Source: Portunus trituberculatus (Eukaryota > Arthropoda > Malacostraca > Decapoda > Portunidae). From it: 64,000 nt of DNA. This document shows, one piece after another, positions 50,140-63,515 of the stretch. Within the stretch, counting starts at the first letter, position 1, and every line of letters starts with the position of its first letter. Under the pieces are notes generated by a model, which was not told the DNA's origin, searched no databases, and saw only the letters and a program-made list of their open reading frames with translations. The stretch lies in the NCBI RefSeq assembly GCF_017591435.1, contig NC_059293.1, forward strand, positions 20,236,589 through 20,300,588, read 5' to 3'. Made by a program: the position numbers and the translations under genes.

Positions 50140-52345
50140 TGTGCCATGTTATTAATTTATCCAGTCTGGCTTCCCGGCACAGATAGAATTATTTAGATTC
50201 AATATGGCACCTGAATCTCGAGACGTGAATAGAGGAGAAAGATGAAGGATTTGACACTCTCTATTCTAAGGGTACTACAACAACTGCCATGGTCAGCATG
50301 TAAATGGAGCACTGTTCTTTTCACTTCACTAGCACTATTCACGCACTGCACTACACTGAGTGTCACGTCACAAAGAGTGTCAGAGGAGTTGGCAGTGTCT
50401 GTCTCCACTTATGTGCCATCAGTTTGACACTGTGTGTGTTCATCTCCTGGACGTGAGGCACCGCGGCCGTGAACAAGTTCCACATCCTGGAGACGCGTCC
50501 TGCGAAGGTGCGTTGATGCTGACACCCGTGGGATCGCGGCACCTCTACGGCGTCACCACCATTGAGCACCGTTCTCGTGCTCCGTGCGGTGACTCTCAGA
50601 GGATGACGCAGCCCTGCCAGATGTGGCACTCTTTGCACCTGTGCCTTATGGAACACTACGATCGCCGCCACATCTCTGCGGTGTTCCAGTGAATCAAGGG
50701 ACGCTCAGGCTCTGGGTGAGGTGGTATTGCAGCATCTACTAGCCGTATGGCGCGGCGTTGGATGCTGTCCAGTCTCCTTCTGTGTGTGGCGGCACAGGAC
50801 ATCCAGGAGAGAGCTGCGTACTCAAGGTGGGGCCGCACCTGTGCCTTGTACAGCAGCAGTCTCCCCTTCCTGTCGAGGAAACTGGCGATCCTTCTGAGAG
50901 CGGAGATCCTGTGAGAGGCTTTCTTGGCAATGGTTTGACATGGCTGTCAAACCTCAGCCCTCGATCCACCTCCACTCCAAGTATCTTGACGTCATCTTGG
51001 AGTGGGAGAGCAGCAGCGCCAAAGACAACTTTCCTGCCATTGCTGCCATGGCGGCTGGGGACCGAGAGACAACCATTGCCTGTGTCTTCTCCGGCGCGAA
51101 TGTCACTTGCCAGCGAGCACCCCACTCCTTTATCACTCGTAGCTGCTGATTGATGGCCTCAGCAGCCCGCCCACTGTCCTGGCGTGGATAGGTATAGGAG
51201 AGGGTGCAGTCATCAGCATAGGCCTTGACTCCTGGCAGTAGCTGGAGAAGATCATCCACGTAGATATTCCACAGGAGTGGGCCAAGAATTGAACCCTGTG
51301 GCACTGATGCCTCCACAGGCAGGGACTCAGATGTTTGCCCGTTGACAACCACCTTGAGGCTTCTGTCCTGCAGGTAATTTCCCAGGAGTCGTAGCAAGCC
51401 ACCCTGGATGCCTTTAGCACGAAGCTTTTCCAGTAATCCGTTGTGCCATACTTTATCAAAAGCTCCAGCTATGTCCAAAGCAACCACTATAGTGTCCTTG
51501 CCGTCGTCGAGGGCGTCCTGCCACTGCCTGGTGAGAAGCATCATTAGGTCGGAGGTTGACCTTCCAGGTCTGAACCCAAACTGTTGGTCTGAGAGGAGGG
51601 CATTGTCCTTGAGATGGCTACACACCACCTCTGCCACGACCCTCTCAAACACTTTACCCACCACTGACAACAGGGATATGGGTCTGTAGTTTTTGGGTCC
51701 GTCCTGGAGCTTTTTGTGTGCAGGAACTACTCGAGCCTCCTTCCACACTGAAGGCCAGACGTTTTCCCGTACACAAGTTGTGAACTTGGGTGAGAGGGGC
51801 AGCCAGTTCCTGGGAGCATCGCTTCAGCAGGTGCGGGCTGATGTCATCAGGGCCGGTAGCTTTCTGTGTGTCCAGCCCCGCAATAATCGCTTCACCTGCT
51901 GATGCGTCACCTCCACCATGGTGACAGTCTTCTCACATTGCTGGACCAGCTGAGGCGGTGGCTGCTGTGGATTCCCCACCTTCATTTTTCCAGCAAACAA
52001 GGAAGCCAGCAACTGTGCCCTCTCCTTACTGCTGGTGGCGACAGTACCGTCCTGCTTGCTGAGGGAGGATGGATTCTTGGTGGCCAGTTCCTGTTTGTCC
52101 TTAACAAGGGACCACCAAGTTTTGTTTCCTACGCCAGTGCCACACAGTTTCCGGCGCAGGCTTTCCTCCCACTTTTTTAAGGCCCACTTGCTGGTTACCA
52201 CCATCCTCCTGCATGCAGCCCTATGCAAGTCCTTGTTGCGCCGAGTCGGGTTCCTCTTGTAGCGGAGCCAGGCAGCATACTTTGCCTCAGCAGCAACACG
52301 GCAACGGTAGCCAAACCATGGCTGATCCGTCGGTCTGGTGGTGTA
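50133..52345 (-). mobile_element. Jockey-like non-LTR retrotransposon (LINE), 5'-truncated
   Basis: Minus-strand element containing, in order: the endonuclease-to-RT linker (PWFGYRCRVAAEAKYAAW at about 52320), reverse transcriptase (51748-51000), and the C-terminal region typical of Jockey-type ORF2 (RPHLEYAALSWMSCAATHRR near 50830 and HKAQVQRVPHLAGLRHPL near 50650), ending at a stop at about 50363. A putative 3' UTR follows to a run of eight A at 50133-50140. The endonuclease domain and ORF1 are absent, because the sequence begins at a CT microsatellite junction (52346-52363). The Jockey assignment is from my recognition of the RT and C-terminal pattern. The 3' boundary is inferred from the A run alone. 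Confidence 0.88.
50363..52345 (-). pseudogene. LINE ORF2 remnant with five frameshifts
   Basis: RNA-directed DNA polymerase of a non-LTR element. It would reverse-transcribe the element RNA at a nicked target. The RT motifs are intact on 51748-50954: YRPISLLSVVGKVFERVV (residues 21-38 of that frame), the DQQFGFRPGRST motif (54-65), the catalytic Asp in VALDIAGAFD (near residue 92), VPQGSILGPLLW (149-160), and the YADD box (177-180, at 51209-51220). The reading frame changes near 51875 (one base missing), 51785 (one extra or two missing), 51025, 50937 and 50700 (each consistent with one missing base). I see no premature stop apart from those caused by the shifts. The upstream part of the frame continues as open Arg/Glu codons into the microsatellite and is not protein. 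Either a young dead copy or an assembly with uncorrected indels. Confidence 0.88.
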
Positions 52346-52361
52346 TTCCGGTCTGGTGGTG

Positions 52362-52840
<479 letters not shown>

Positions 52841-52854
52841 AATGGAATCAACTT

Positions 52855-52858
<4 letters not shown>

Positions 52859-52891
<33 letters not shown>
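52859..52891. repeat. (GT)n microsatellite
   Basis: GT run of about 33 bp. Confidence 0.92.
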
Positions 52892-52893
<2 letters not shown>

Positions 52894-53453
52894 TTTTATC
52901 GATCTTTACTGTGCCTCTTCGTGGGTGTGAGAGGGAGGAGATAAGGCAGGAGAGGATAAATGGAGGCAGGGAGAGGGGGCGAGAGGAAAGAAGAAGAGAA
53001 AGGGAAAGGTAGAGACAGACAGGCAGGGAGGGAGGGAGGGAGGGAGAAAAATAGTATGTGCTACATTTTATAGTGTATGATGTAAAGAAAAATAGAGGGA
53101 AGAAAATAATGCAGTTTTTTCACCGTCTACTATCGAGTCTTCCCTTATCACTTACGGAAGATGGGTAATTGAAAAGTATAAACTACCAAAAGAGTAAAAT
53201 AAAATGTAAATTAGCAACTTTGCACGTCTGGTAAAAGGAAAAATAATATAATGGCTAAGGAAGAAGAAAAGCGTTTGAAGTTTGTTGCAGCAAAATTTGT
53301 AATGAGACAGGAACTTAATTACAACTTAGGCGAAAAACTCACTTGATAAAACGGGGAGGATTCAAAGCCACGTGGCGAGGTTATGTGACAGATATAGAAG
53401 GTAATAGTGAGGAGAAGACCAGACTGAAAATGCTGGTTTCTTTCCCTGACGAA
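52892..53453. other. Purine-rich then unique stretch
   Basis: 52925-53055 is GA/GGGA-rich; the rest is unique AT-rich DNA. No gene seen. Confidence 0.5.
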
Positions 53454-53661
53454 TAACCCATTTAGTACGATGACGCAGTTTCACATTAATTCTGTTTACT
53501 CGGTGGTTTTATGCAACTTCAGACACTTATGTGGGGGAATGAAATAGTGAAGACTGGCCATCAATCTTCTGACCTCCATAGACCCTTCCTAATGTAAGTA
53601 AAATTCTCTAATCATGCCCAAAACTCATGATAAGAATGTGTGTCCTAGTACTGAGGAGATC
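53454..53661 (-). mobile_element. MITE family A copy (~208 bp)
   Basis: TAACCCATTTAGTACGATGACGCAG to GTCCTAGTACTGAGGAGATCA. Ends diverged; internal blocks clear. Confidence 0.8.
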
Positions 53662-53745
53662 ATCCAGACTAGTGGCAATCCTGTTTTGTGTTGGCTGAAG
53701 TAGTGAAGGTCAGCCATGGTTAGTATTTATGCAAGAGATTTTACC

Positions 53746-53952
53746 CGTATTCAGTAATGCTTTGCTCTCTTACCACGACTATTTTCATAGGCCACATAGA
53801 TGATTAGCTAGATTTTCAAGATGCTTTCTCCAGTTAATCAAGTTGAAATCGTGTCTTTCCGTCATTAGAACCGTAAAAACACTAAAAAATTCGTATGATT
53901 ATAAATAAAGCCTTTGAAATAGTGGAGATGCGCACAAGTGTTTGAGAATACG
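53746..53952 (+). mobile_element. MITE family B copy (207 bp)
   Basis: CGTATTCAGTAATGCTTTGC to AAGTGTTTGAGAATACG. Inner blocks CACCACGACTATTTTC-type, GATGATTAGCTAG and GAACCGTAAAAACAC match. It lies 84 bp from a family A copy. Confidence 0.8.
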
Positions 53953-54404
53953 AGCCTTTGATAGAGGTGCTCCGGTTTGGCGAGAGTAATAACATTGTAG
54001 TGAGTCGGTGGTCACTTTTGTACGAGGGTGTAGCAGTGTGGTCATCAAGTGGTGCCTTTCATAGCTACATGACCATTGGCGAGGAGAAGTGGCGCTTTTT
54101 CGGTCACCATTTCGTTGTTTGCCTCGACACACAAACCATTAAGCACTCCACTAGTCACGAACCTTCCATTGCGTGATGAGCGCCGACACTTCCATTCTGG
54201 TTCCGGCTAAGCGCTCTTAAAAAACTCGAAAGGTTCAATACATTTAATATATCCGACTGGGATCTCGCGTGCTGGGCAGGTATTACGTGTCAAAGGCCAG
54301 GCCACCCATTGCTCCCCGGCGTGGCCTGAACCAACACCGATTTCCAGGAATTCCTCAGTTATTTTTCTCACATGAGTAATTCTTGCAATACGTCACCCTT
54401 ATGG
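53953..54404. other. Unique stretch, no gene seen
   Basis: Nothing recognised. Confidence 0.4.
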
Positions 54405-54830
54405 CACTGGTGACGCCCCTATTGACTCCTGGGACGTGTGACAACGCAATGGCAGCACTGACGACTCCTCCACCTGGTGACTTGTGAGTTCTGTAACCCT
54501 TTGGACCGGAAATGGTACTGCTGGAGCCTTGTGACCTTGTTGACCCGTATGACTCTTAAAACTGGTGTCTGAGCTTGATTGAACTCGGTGACCCCTATGA
54601 TTCACACAAATGAGATTAAGACATTCAATAAGCGCTTATTCTCATGACTTATTACTTGCAAGCTTAGTGATCCCCATAATGAACCCTTGAGCTGGAAACC
54701 ATTGATTTTGCCAATTGTCTTGGTGACTCAGAAGTGATAAAGGTTAAACTCATGAGAGTCACTAGAAAGCTGGTGACTCTCATGATTGGAGACCTGGCCG
54801 TGGTGACTGCTTCCTTCACCCCAGGACACG
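54405..54830 (+). repeat. Degenerate GGTGACNCCTATGACTC-word repeat
   Basis: The word 'GGTGAC...(C/T)ATGA(C/T)T' and near variants recur irregularly about seven times (near 54409, 54477, 54530, 54588, 54668, 54722, 54770). It looks like the remains of a ~30-60-bp tandem repeat. Confidence 0.4.
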
Positions 54831-55269
54831 TAACTTGCAGGTACTGGCGTCGTTTATCAGCTAGCCCTGCGCCGCGGAGCCTGGGTGCGGGAACCCTTGC
54901 ACTGAGGGAGTCTCACGCAACCTGTGTTATGTACCGCGCCGTGAAGCCTCGCGTGTGGTGGGTCTTGGCCTTCAGTGGGCAAGGAATGGCAGGTGTGTTA
55001 GGGTGCCCTGCTGCCTCCCTCTTCCTCCTCCCTGCACGCGCTTCCGCACCCCTTCCATCACCTCCTATTGTGTCTAACTCCTACCTGAATCTCTTACCCT
55101 TCATTTTTTTTTAGACCTTTTCTCTCCCATATCTCCACTTTCCCCTTCCTTGCACTATCCTGTCTTCCACTTTTCTTTCTTTCACCCTTTATTGTTCACC
55201 ATGCACTTTTTTCCCTTTTCCTTTGTTTTCTTTATCTCTTCACTTTTCCCTTTCGTCTAGTCTTTTACC
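54831..55269. other. Unique then pyrimidine-rich stretch
   Basis: No gene recognised. Confidence 0.4.
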
Positions 55270-55622
55270 TTATGTTTGCACAATCGTATCTTCCACTCGT
55301 CCACTTACCATCCAGTGTCCTTTTTTACCTTCGCTACCTTCTTATGTTTGCACAAACGTATCTTCCACTCGTCCACTTACCATCCAGTGTCCTTTTTTTT
55401 ACCTTTGCGACAATTTGCACAATCTTATCTTCCACTCGTCCACTTACCATCCAGTGTCCTTTTTTTTACCTTCGCTACCTTCTTATGTTTGCACAATCGT
55501 ATCTTCCACTCGTCCACTTAACATCCAGTGTCCTTTTTTTTACCTTTGCGACCTTATGTTTGCACAATCTTATCTTCCACTCGTCCAATTATCATCCAGT
55601 ATTCTATTTTACCTTCGCTTTT
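55270..55622 (+). repeat. ~70-bp minisatellite, five units
   Basis: Unit: TTATGTTTGCACAATCGTAT, then CTTCCACTCGTCCACTTACC, ATCCAGTGTCC, a T run, then ACCTTCGCTACCTTC or ACCTTTGCGAC. Starts at 55270, 55342, 55414, 55483 and 55554. Units 1 and 3 share the CGCTACCTTC end and units 2 and 4 the TTTGCGAC end. The open frames over it are artefacts of the period. Confidence 0.92.
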
Positions 55623-56254
55623 CATCCAATACCCACGTTTTTAGCTTTATTTTGCGTTTCTTCCCTCCAGGTTTCCTTCCCATCTATCTCCCTCCTGTCG
55701 CTGTACCTGAAGCTTATCCTCTCCCCCCCATGTCACACCCCCTTTCCATCCTCTCCCTTTCTGTCCATCTCCCTTTCCATTTCTCTCCCCTCCACAACCC
55801 TAGATTCTTCTCCACTTCCTGTTGTATTTGCATCATCAGAATCTCACCTTCCTTCGTCCACTTAAACCTTCTTCCTCTGTCACTCTTCTTTCATTTCCTA
55901 TTCTATGCCGTTAGTCTTTTTTAGCTTTTTACTTTATTTTATCTTTTATCTGAATGTTACCCCGTCATCCTTCCACCTTTGTTCCTTTATCTCCCATTTC
56001 TTAATCTACTCGATTTATTTTCTAGCCTTTTACTTTTGTTTTTTCATTGTATCCATTTTATATAACCTCTAAAATTAATGTTATCCTGTCATCCCTCCAC
56101 CTTTTCCTCGTCTCTATCTCCCAATATTCTCCCTCTGCCCCCTCCCTCCCTCTTTGCCTCCTCACTCCCCTCCCTCTCACTCCCTTCCTCTTCCATTGCC
56201 ATGACTGTACCACTTTGTTATGTAAAATGGCAAGAAACAATTTGATGTCGATTA
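55623..56254. other. Pyrimidine-rich unique stretch
   Basis: No gene recognised. Confidence 0.45.
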
Positions 56255-56342
56255 CTGGAAGGGAGAGTACCGCTTTGCATCGTTTAGCAGCGCACGACCT
56301 GGAAGGGAGAGTACCGCTTTGCATCGTTTAGCAGCGCACGAC
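56255..56342 (+). repeat. Perfect 44-bp tandem duplication
   Basis: CTGGAAGGGAGAGTACCGCT... ending GCGCACGAC occurs twice without a mismatch (56255-56298 and 56299-56342). A perfect duplication implies recent origin or an assembly artefact. Confidence 0.95.
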
Positions 56343-57268
56343 ACTTCTCTCGTGTGGAAATTAGCGAAATTAGGAAGATTATTTGCGATTCAATTAAGGG
56401 CCCTTCTTTCTCCTCTTTTTTTCCCAGCACAAAATTCAGGGGGAAATATACGACTTTAAAACAAGGTAGTCGTTGTGGAAAATGGCGAAAATGTTTGTAA
56501 GGTGTTTGTGTTTGTGTGATTGGACTGATACTAATCATCATAACGAAAACAATAACAACATAAATACTCATGAGATGCAACATTAAAAGAAACCACAATA
56601 TAACAAGCACATCAAATGAAGTGAAAACGACATGGAATCCTTTTCATGCCAATATAATATAGCTAACTTAAACGGTTATCAGCCTCCTACTCGCTCTTTT
56701 TTCTCTCGCCTTGATACTCTCGAGAGGCGGAGAGAAGTGGAATCACACGCCTCGCTGTTACGTGACGATAATAAGAAACACCTGCTTAGAAACATCTACG
56801 AAACTCACTCGAATACCATCTACACAAAACAAAGCAATAACCTACGAATAACATACTAACTAAAATACACAATATCAGTTGTATACAATACAAAATGCAC
56901 ACGCACACACACTGCGCCTCCTGACCTCTGTCCACGGCCATCGGCGCAACACCCTGACACGTGAAGCAACAAGGCGCAAACAGGTGTAGATTTCCAGGTA
57001 GTCGCGTGGCACATCCAACTGACACCCGACACTCGCCTTGTTGCCTGCTAGGTTTAAAGGGAAGAAGGCTGATTCCCTGCTCACCGCCGCGTCACCCAGA
57101 GCTTTGTGTGCCTTACAAGGATATTAGAGAACAAACGTGTTGTTTGATGCGCAGGTGATAACTGAGCGTGGCAGTACCCTTTGTTGTTACCTTGATGCTG
57201 ATAACGGTGGGATAATGATCGAGTGTCCATTATATAATTCAATTGCAGACAGACCAGGGAGAGAGAGA
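56343..57268. other. Unique stretch to the contig end
   Basis: A 75-codon + open frame (56632-56859) has no recognised domain. The contig ends inside a GA run at 57261-57268, a typical place for assembly to break. Confidence 0.5.
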
Positions 57269-57768
57269 NNNNNNNNNNNNNNNNNNNNNNNNNNNNNNNN
57301 NNNNNNNNNNNNNNNNNNNNNNNNNNNNNNNNNNNNNNNNNNNNNNNNNNNNNNNNNNNNNNNNNNNNNNNNNNNNNNNNNNNNNNNNNNNNNNNNNNNN
57401 NNNNNNNNNNNNNNNNNNNNNNNNNNNNNNNNNNNNNNNNNNNNNNNNNNNNNNNNNNNNNNNNNNNNNNNNNNNNNNNNNNNNNNNNNNNNNNNNNNNN
57501 NNNNNNNNNNNNNNNNNNNNNNNNNNNNNNNNNNNNNNNNNNNNNNNNNNNNNNNNNNNNNNNNNNNNNNNNNNNNNNNNNNNNNNNNNNNNNNNNNNNN
57601 NNNNNNNNNNNNNNNNNNNNNNNNNNNNNNNNNNNNNNNNNNNNNNNNNNNNNNNNNNNNNNNNNNNNNNNNNNNNNNNNNNNNNNNNNNNNNNNNNNNN
57701 NNNNNNNNNNNNNNNNNNNNNNNNNNNNNNNNNNNNNNNNNNNNNNNNNNNNNNNNNNNNNNNNNNNN
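57269..57768. other. Assembly gap, exactly 500 N
   Basis: Undetermined bases. The round length indicates a fixed-size scaffold gap, so the real distance, order and orientation of the flanking contigs are not established by sequence. Confidence 0.99.
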
Positions 57769-57865
57769 TGACATTGAAAAGGAAATAAAGGAAACGAAAG
57801 AACAGAACACAAGAAAGAGCGATTCAAAGTTGTTTTTCTGTGAGTGACATTTTACCACCCACCCA

Positions 57866-57912
<47 letters not shown>

Positions 57913-58020
57913 GGGTGTTTTAATAGTATTTGAGGTGTTATTTACTTGAGCTCAAACGAGGAAACTTAACACATCCTGGGATACGTGATGTACAGTTTCT
58001 CCACCTGTAGCGCCACTCAG

Positions 58021-58075
<55 letters not shown>

Positions 58076-58212
58076 GCACGGTGCGTCATTACCATTACCT
58101 ATAGCAAGTGTTATTAAGCCGGTAATTTAGTTTGCATTCACGTTATAATGATGCCAAAGAAGAGGGTGATAGGGGGAAGGAGGAAGAGATGAGCAATATA
58201 GTCTCTGTTTTT

Positions 58213-58295
<83 letters not shown>

Positions 58296-58847
58296 TTGTG
58301 TTGCAAAGAGGGAAAAACAACGAGGGGGAACAAAAGATTCATAAAAGGCCCACTTGAAATGCCAGTTCCCTTTAAGATTGATTGATTGTCTGTGTGTGTG
58401 TGTGGGGGGTAACGACAAAAACACAAAATCCATCAGGTTATCCTCTCAACTCCTCAACTCAACTCAACTTTTACAAAAACTCTACAATTTTTATCATTAC
58501 TCCTGTATTTCATTCTCCCTTCATCATCTTCCCTCCCCCCACTTCCTCATAATTTTTCTTTCCCTTCTCCATCATTTCCTTTCCCAGACACTCGTTTCTT
58601 GGTTCCATCTGTTCTTCCTTTCCCTATCTCCTTTCCTCCCTCCGTTCTTCGCTTCCTGCTTCCCTCCTCCTCCTCCTCCTCTCCTCCCTCCCGTTCTCTT
58701 CAGGTGTTATTGGTCTCCTGCCACGGCGCAATCTAAACATTCCTGAATCTTCCTCCCTTTCCTCCGAGACTTTTCTGCTTTTTTTTTTTATAATAACATT
58801 CTTGCAAAAAAAATGGATGAAAAAAAGGATAGTAAAGATAAAGATGC

Positions 58848-58961
<114 letters not shown>

Positions 58962-60466
58962 GTTGAGCAAATAAAAACGGAATGAAGAGAGGAAAAAAAA
59001 TGACAAATAAAAACTAGTGTCATGACCAAGGCTAGTCAACAGAATATTCCAAGAAAAATAGAGAGAAGACTTTTTATAACTCTCATATTTGTATTTGTTA
59101 CTTGCGCCAGAAAGAAAAAAAAAAAAAAAAAAGTAAAAGCTAGAGAAAAAAATAAGGAAGAGTAGAGAGAGAGAAAAAAAAAGTGAAGGGGTTATATAAA
59201 GCAGAGAAAGAGAGCAAGGAGGAAAGAGAAAGAGAGGAATGGAAGAGGGAGTGAAGGAGAGATGAAGACATAAGGGAAGGGAGACAGAAGACACGAATGA
59301 AGAGAGGGAGAGGAGAAAATGGAGAATGAAGGTAGAAGAGGATGGAAAATGGAATGTTAGGGAAAGAATGAGGCAAAAGGAGGAGATGAAAGAAAAAATG
59401 GAGGTGTGAAGGAAGAGTGGAAAAGGAAAGAGATGAAAAGGAGAAACGAGAAACCAGTAAAAGAAAAAAAGGAGAAAGAGAAAGAGAAGGAAGGGTGGAT
59501 GATGGATGGCAGGAGAGAGAAAACTTCCATCACTCCTCACTGTTTCCTCTCTTCTCGTTTCTTATTTACGTATTCTATTTCGTCTTGTTTCCGGAGTGCG
59601 TGTGTTGCTCCCCTTCCACCTGTCTTCCTCCTACCTGCCTTCATTTCTCATCATCGATTTACTTGTTTTTCAGCCCTTCTAATCTATTGCCTTCTTTCTA
59701 ATCAGACTCCCTTCTTCTCTTGTTCCTCTTACTCTACATCCTCTTCCGTCCTTCCACTCTTCTATCTTCTAAGTAGGTTTCTTTCTCTTTCTTTCTCTTA
59801 TTTCATTCTCTTGTCATCTACTTCACCTACCTACCCTTCTATGGACAGTGTTATTCCTCTTCTCATGGCTCGCGTTACTCCACTCCTCCTCCCCTCTTTC
59901 GCCTTCCCTTTCCCTGTCTTCTTCAATTCTCCCCAATCACCTTCTCTCTCCGCTCACTCCCTCCATCATTACCTCAAGCTTGCGGACAAACTGCGGTGGC
60001 GTGGGGGAAGTGGAGGCAGGTGGCCCACGCTGGGCCTGTGTCGGCCACCTTGCGACACGAATTGCCCCCAGGCTCAGTGTGGCGGAATATGAGCCATTAC
60101 AACTTTACGGCTCAGTCTGGCGGTGTTTACAGTGACTTGCAGTGAAATATAGTGTCTGAAATGGCGTGTTCCCTAACTTGCTCTCAGCGGTGGGAGATTG
60201 CGGAGGTTGGGAGACCACGTCGATAGTGTGGCGGGGTGATTTACAAGGGTATGTAAATTGATATGCTGTTTGATGTTTACATTATGAATGGAATGAAATA
60301 TGTCTGCATTTACTGGTATTCTGCGGGAGCCCGGCCATTAGTCACGGCGGTAAACAAGGAACAATTTAATATTCTGTTTGGTTTGTGCGAAGTTCAGAGA
60401 AGTGTGCATTACAGTGATATGCCCACAAAGCGATGTACAGATTGCAACTCAAATGGAAAGAGAAAT

Positions 60467-60641
<175 letters not shown>

Positions 60642-61088
60642 CTTATCCTTCCACAGTGCAAAAAAATCGTAATGAACACTAACGAAGCAATTCTGAAAGC
60701 GGGCCAGGAAGAGCCAGACTCACGGTAATTATGCAGAACGCAACCTGCAGCTTAGTAGGGCCACACGGAAGGCGCCGGTCAGGAACGGTAAAAGGAATCA
60801 CCGGCCAAACTGGAGGATATGATGCCCTATCTAAGAAAAGACGTGCTTGCCAAGATATGAAGGGCTGGCCATCTATTATACCGAACTCCACTACCACCAC
60901 CACCGCTGCTACATCTGCACATCCACAACTAACAACACAACAATCACCATCAACGCCACCATAAATTTATACCCGAAACAAAACACACTATAGCATCATC
61001 ATTACAAGAGACAGACAGCACCCAACCACACTGTCCTTCCAATGTATACTGTGCTACACAACACACAACCACACACACCACACACAAC

Positions 61089-61145
<57 letters not shown>

Positions 61146-61579
61146 ACACAGCGCCACTAAGACATCGTGGAGGAGCAACAATTTTTTTTCTTTACCATAA
61201 GTTGCATAAAAGAAGACACCGCAGTTCCTCCTTTTCCGTAGACGGCGGACGTACAATCCAGGCCTCTAATGACCAAAGGAAGGGACGAACAAATTGTCTC
61301 CTTTTGTCCGCTGCCTTTAAACAGACCCGCCCCTGAGAAATTTCCCCTCATGAACACATTTTCCTCATTTTTCCCTCCGCCGTCTCGAGTTTGTGTGGGA
61401 AGTTGTTGTCACGTTTTAGGCAGACCGGCAAAACTCTGGAATTAAATTGTCACAACCAATTAGGAACTTTTTGGCTGCGTTTAAGCAACTTATTTACATA
61501 GCCATATTGTATGTGGTCACTTTTGGGCCCCGTGGCTCTGACTCAGCGCTTGACTCGTAGCTAAAAAGCTGCGAGCGGG

Positions 61580-61985
61580 TTCGATCTGAAACACTACTGC
61601 AACACCTCCGCGATTTTCAAAGGATTTCGTTAAAGCTACATGTGTTTTTAACCCTTTCAGTACTGAGACGCATTTTTGCCATGAATTTTGGATGTGATAA
61701 GACGATTTTATTGACATTATGGAGGATTTATGGAGGTCAGAAAATTAATGGCCACAGTCTTCACTATTTTGATTCTCATATAAGATTCTGAAGCTGTATA
61801 AAATCACCAAATAATAACCAGAATGAATATAAAAACACATCGTGGTACTGAAGTGGTTAAGGGTACTTTTCCAGTCTTAGTGACAGATTAGCAATTTCTA
61901 AGTTAACAGGAGAAACCCGATTCATCCTTTCTGTGGCGTTGGAGAATAGTCGTGGTGAGAGAGCAAAGAAAGATGATTAAGAAAA
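61580..61985 (-). mobile_element. MITE family B copy split by family A, right arm
   Basis: Reverse complement of the 8695-9086 arrangement. Family A occupies 61648-61860. Confidence 0.75.
61648..61860 (+). mobile_element. MITE family A copy, complete (213 bp), right arm
   Basis: TTAACCCTTTCAGTACTGAG to GGTACTGAAGTGGTTAA. Same length and same insertion site as 8808-9020, so the insertion predates the separation of the two arms. Confidence 0.88.
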
Positions 61986-62866
61986 GTTACGATTCAGCAA
62001 CGACGGCTCTGGGAGTTTCTGGGAAGAGGAAAACATAATAGGACGTCGTTATCAACATGAAAGCGTCACGGCAATACATAAACACGGAGCGGTGGCAAAG
62101 AGAGAATCAGGCAGCGGCTGCGGGGAATTTGCAACTGACTGAGCATGGCGCCACAACAAGGTCATAAGATGGTGATTAGGATTGCAAAACACCTTTAGTT
62201 CTTCCTTTAAAAAGACCGTTGGGAGGAGAAGCTCTTCACTGAGGAACGAGATTCGGCAGCAATACCAATGACAAGGGTGATCTCTTTGCTGGTATCCCGA
62301 TACTCTTTATTCCTAGATTTATGTTCCTCTGCTTACTTTTACAGGTAGGTTGCCTCTTTCCATATGAACAACACGGTTTGTAATGATTCTTTCTGGCAAT
62401 CAGTGTAAAAGACAATGCTTTGTGTGATGAGGGACAAGGACATTACTGAGGCGAGGACTTCTTATGTAAGGGAACGCTCGCGTGACTCAAAGGGAGTCAT
62501 CGGCGAGAGAACCGTGGCTTTGTTCCTCGATGCATGACTGGCTTTCTTTTCTTCCTGTTTCCACTCCGCATGATGGCCCGTCAAGCCACTCCCGCTCCTC
62601 TGCTATTGCTCCCTAACGATCATTTCTGGACTAATTTTGTGGCCACATTCATGGTTTTGTCAGCCGCAGCCCTTCCAGTCCCAGGTTCACGCAGGCAGCA
62701 GTGCGTGCCTGGCACTCGTTACGCCACGTCTTGTCTGCTTCACCCGCCGCCGGGAATTACAGACACAAACCCTTATTATTCTGTCGCGGGATTAGGATGT
62801 CATCATTGACTGTGGTGCCTTCTGTTGTGATGGAAGGCGAGCTCCCATTCATCACAAACACACACA

Positions 62867-62913
<47 letters not shown>

Positions 62914-63269
62914 ACACATATACACACTGCTAGCAGTATTACCTTTAACATATTTCCAAATAATATCGATTTATTCTAGCAACTTGGGGAAAAATATAAA
63001 GATTTCACACCTACATGGTACCTTTTTCCTACAACGCAGAGCACGACGCAGCTGGCAAAGAGTCAAGCAACACCATCAACACCCAATCACACGCCCAATA
63101 TTGTCCGTGTCAGCGCCAGGCCGTCCGCCTGTTGTGATAACAAGGGATCGTGTCCGCCTCAAACAGGAACTGGGAACAACATTCACGACATGGTAACTTG
63201 TTTCTGTGGTGGTGTGAACACAGAGACACGGTGGTAACCATGCAGTGGGACCAAGTGACCGCAGCTGTG

Positions 63270-63515
63270 TTGTGTGTCAGGAGAATGTGCGTGTGTCAAA
63301 AGGATCTGCTTTGTGTGCCACAAGAATGTGCTGTGTATGTCAGAAGAGTATGCTTGTATGTCAGGAGGGTGTGCTGGGTGTAAGGAGGATGTGCTGTGTA
63401 TCAGAAGAATGTGCTTTGTGTGTCAGGAGGATGTGCTATGTGGGAAAAAGATGTGTTGCGTGTGTCAGGAGAATATACTGTGTGTGTCAGAATTATGTGT
63501 TATACGCAAAGATTT
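63270..63515. repeat. ~24-bp minisatellite, right arm
   Basis: Counterpart of 7163-7400. It differs by a 3-bp deletion and several 1-bp indels, which break the Cys-rich open frames differently in the two arms. Confidence 0.85.

Noticed and set aside
57081..57909. Open frames crossing the N gap
   Set aside because: The middle is undetermined sequence, so the frames are meaningless.
62534..62809. 91-codon + open frame shared with 7858-8097 minus
   Set aside because: It looks identical in both arms only because the arms are near-identical. A 1-bp difference alters the frame upstream of the second ATG, and there is no recognisable domain.
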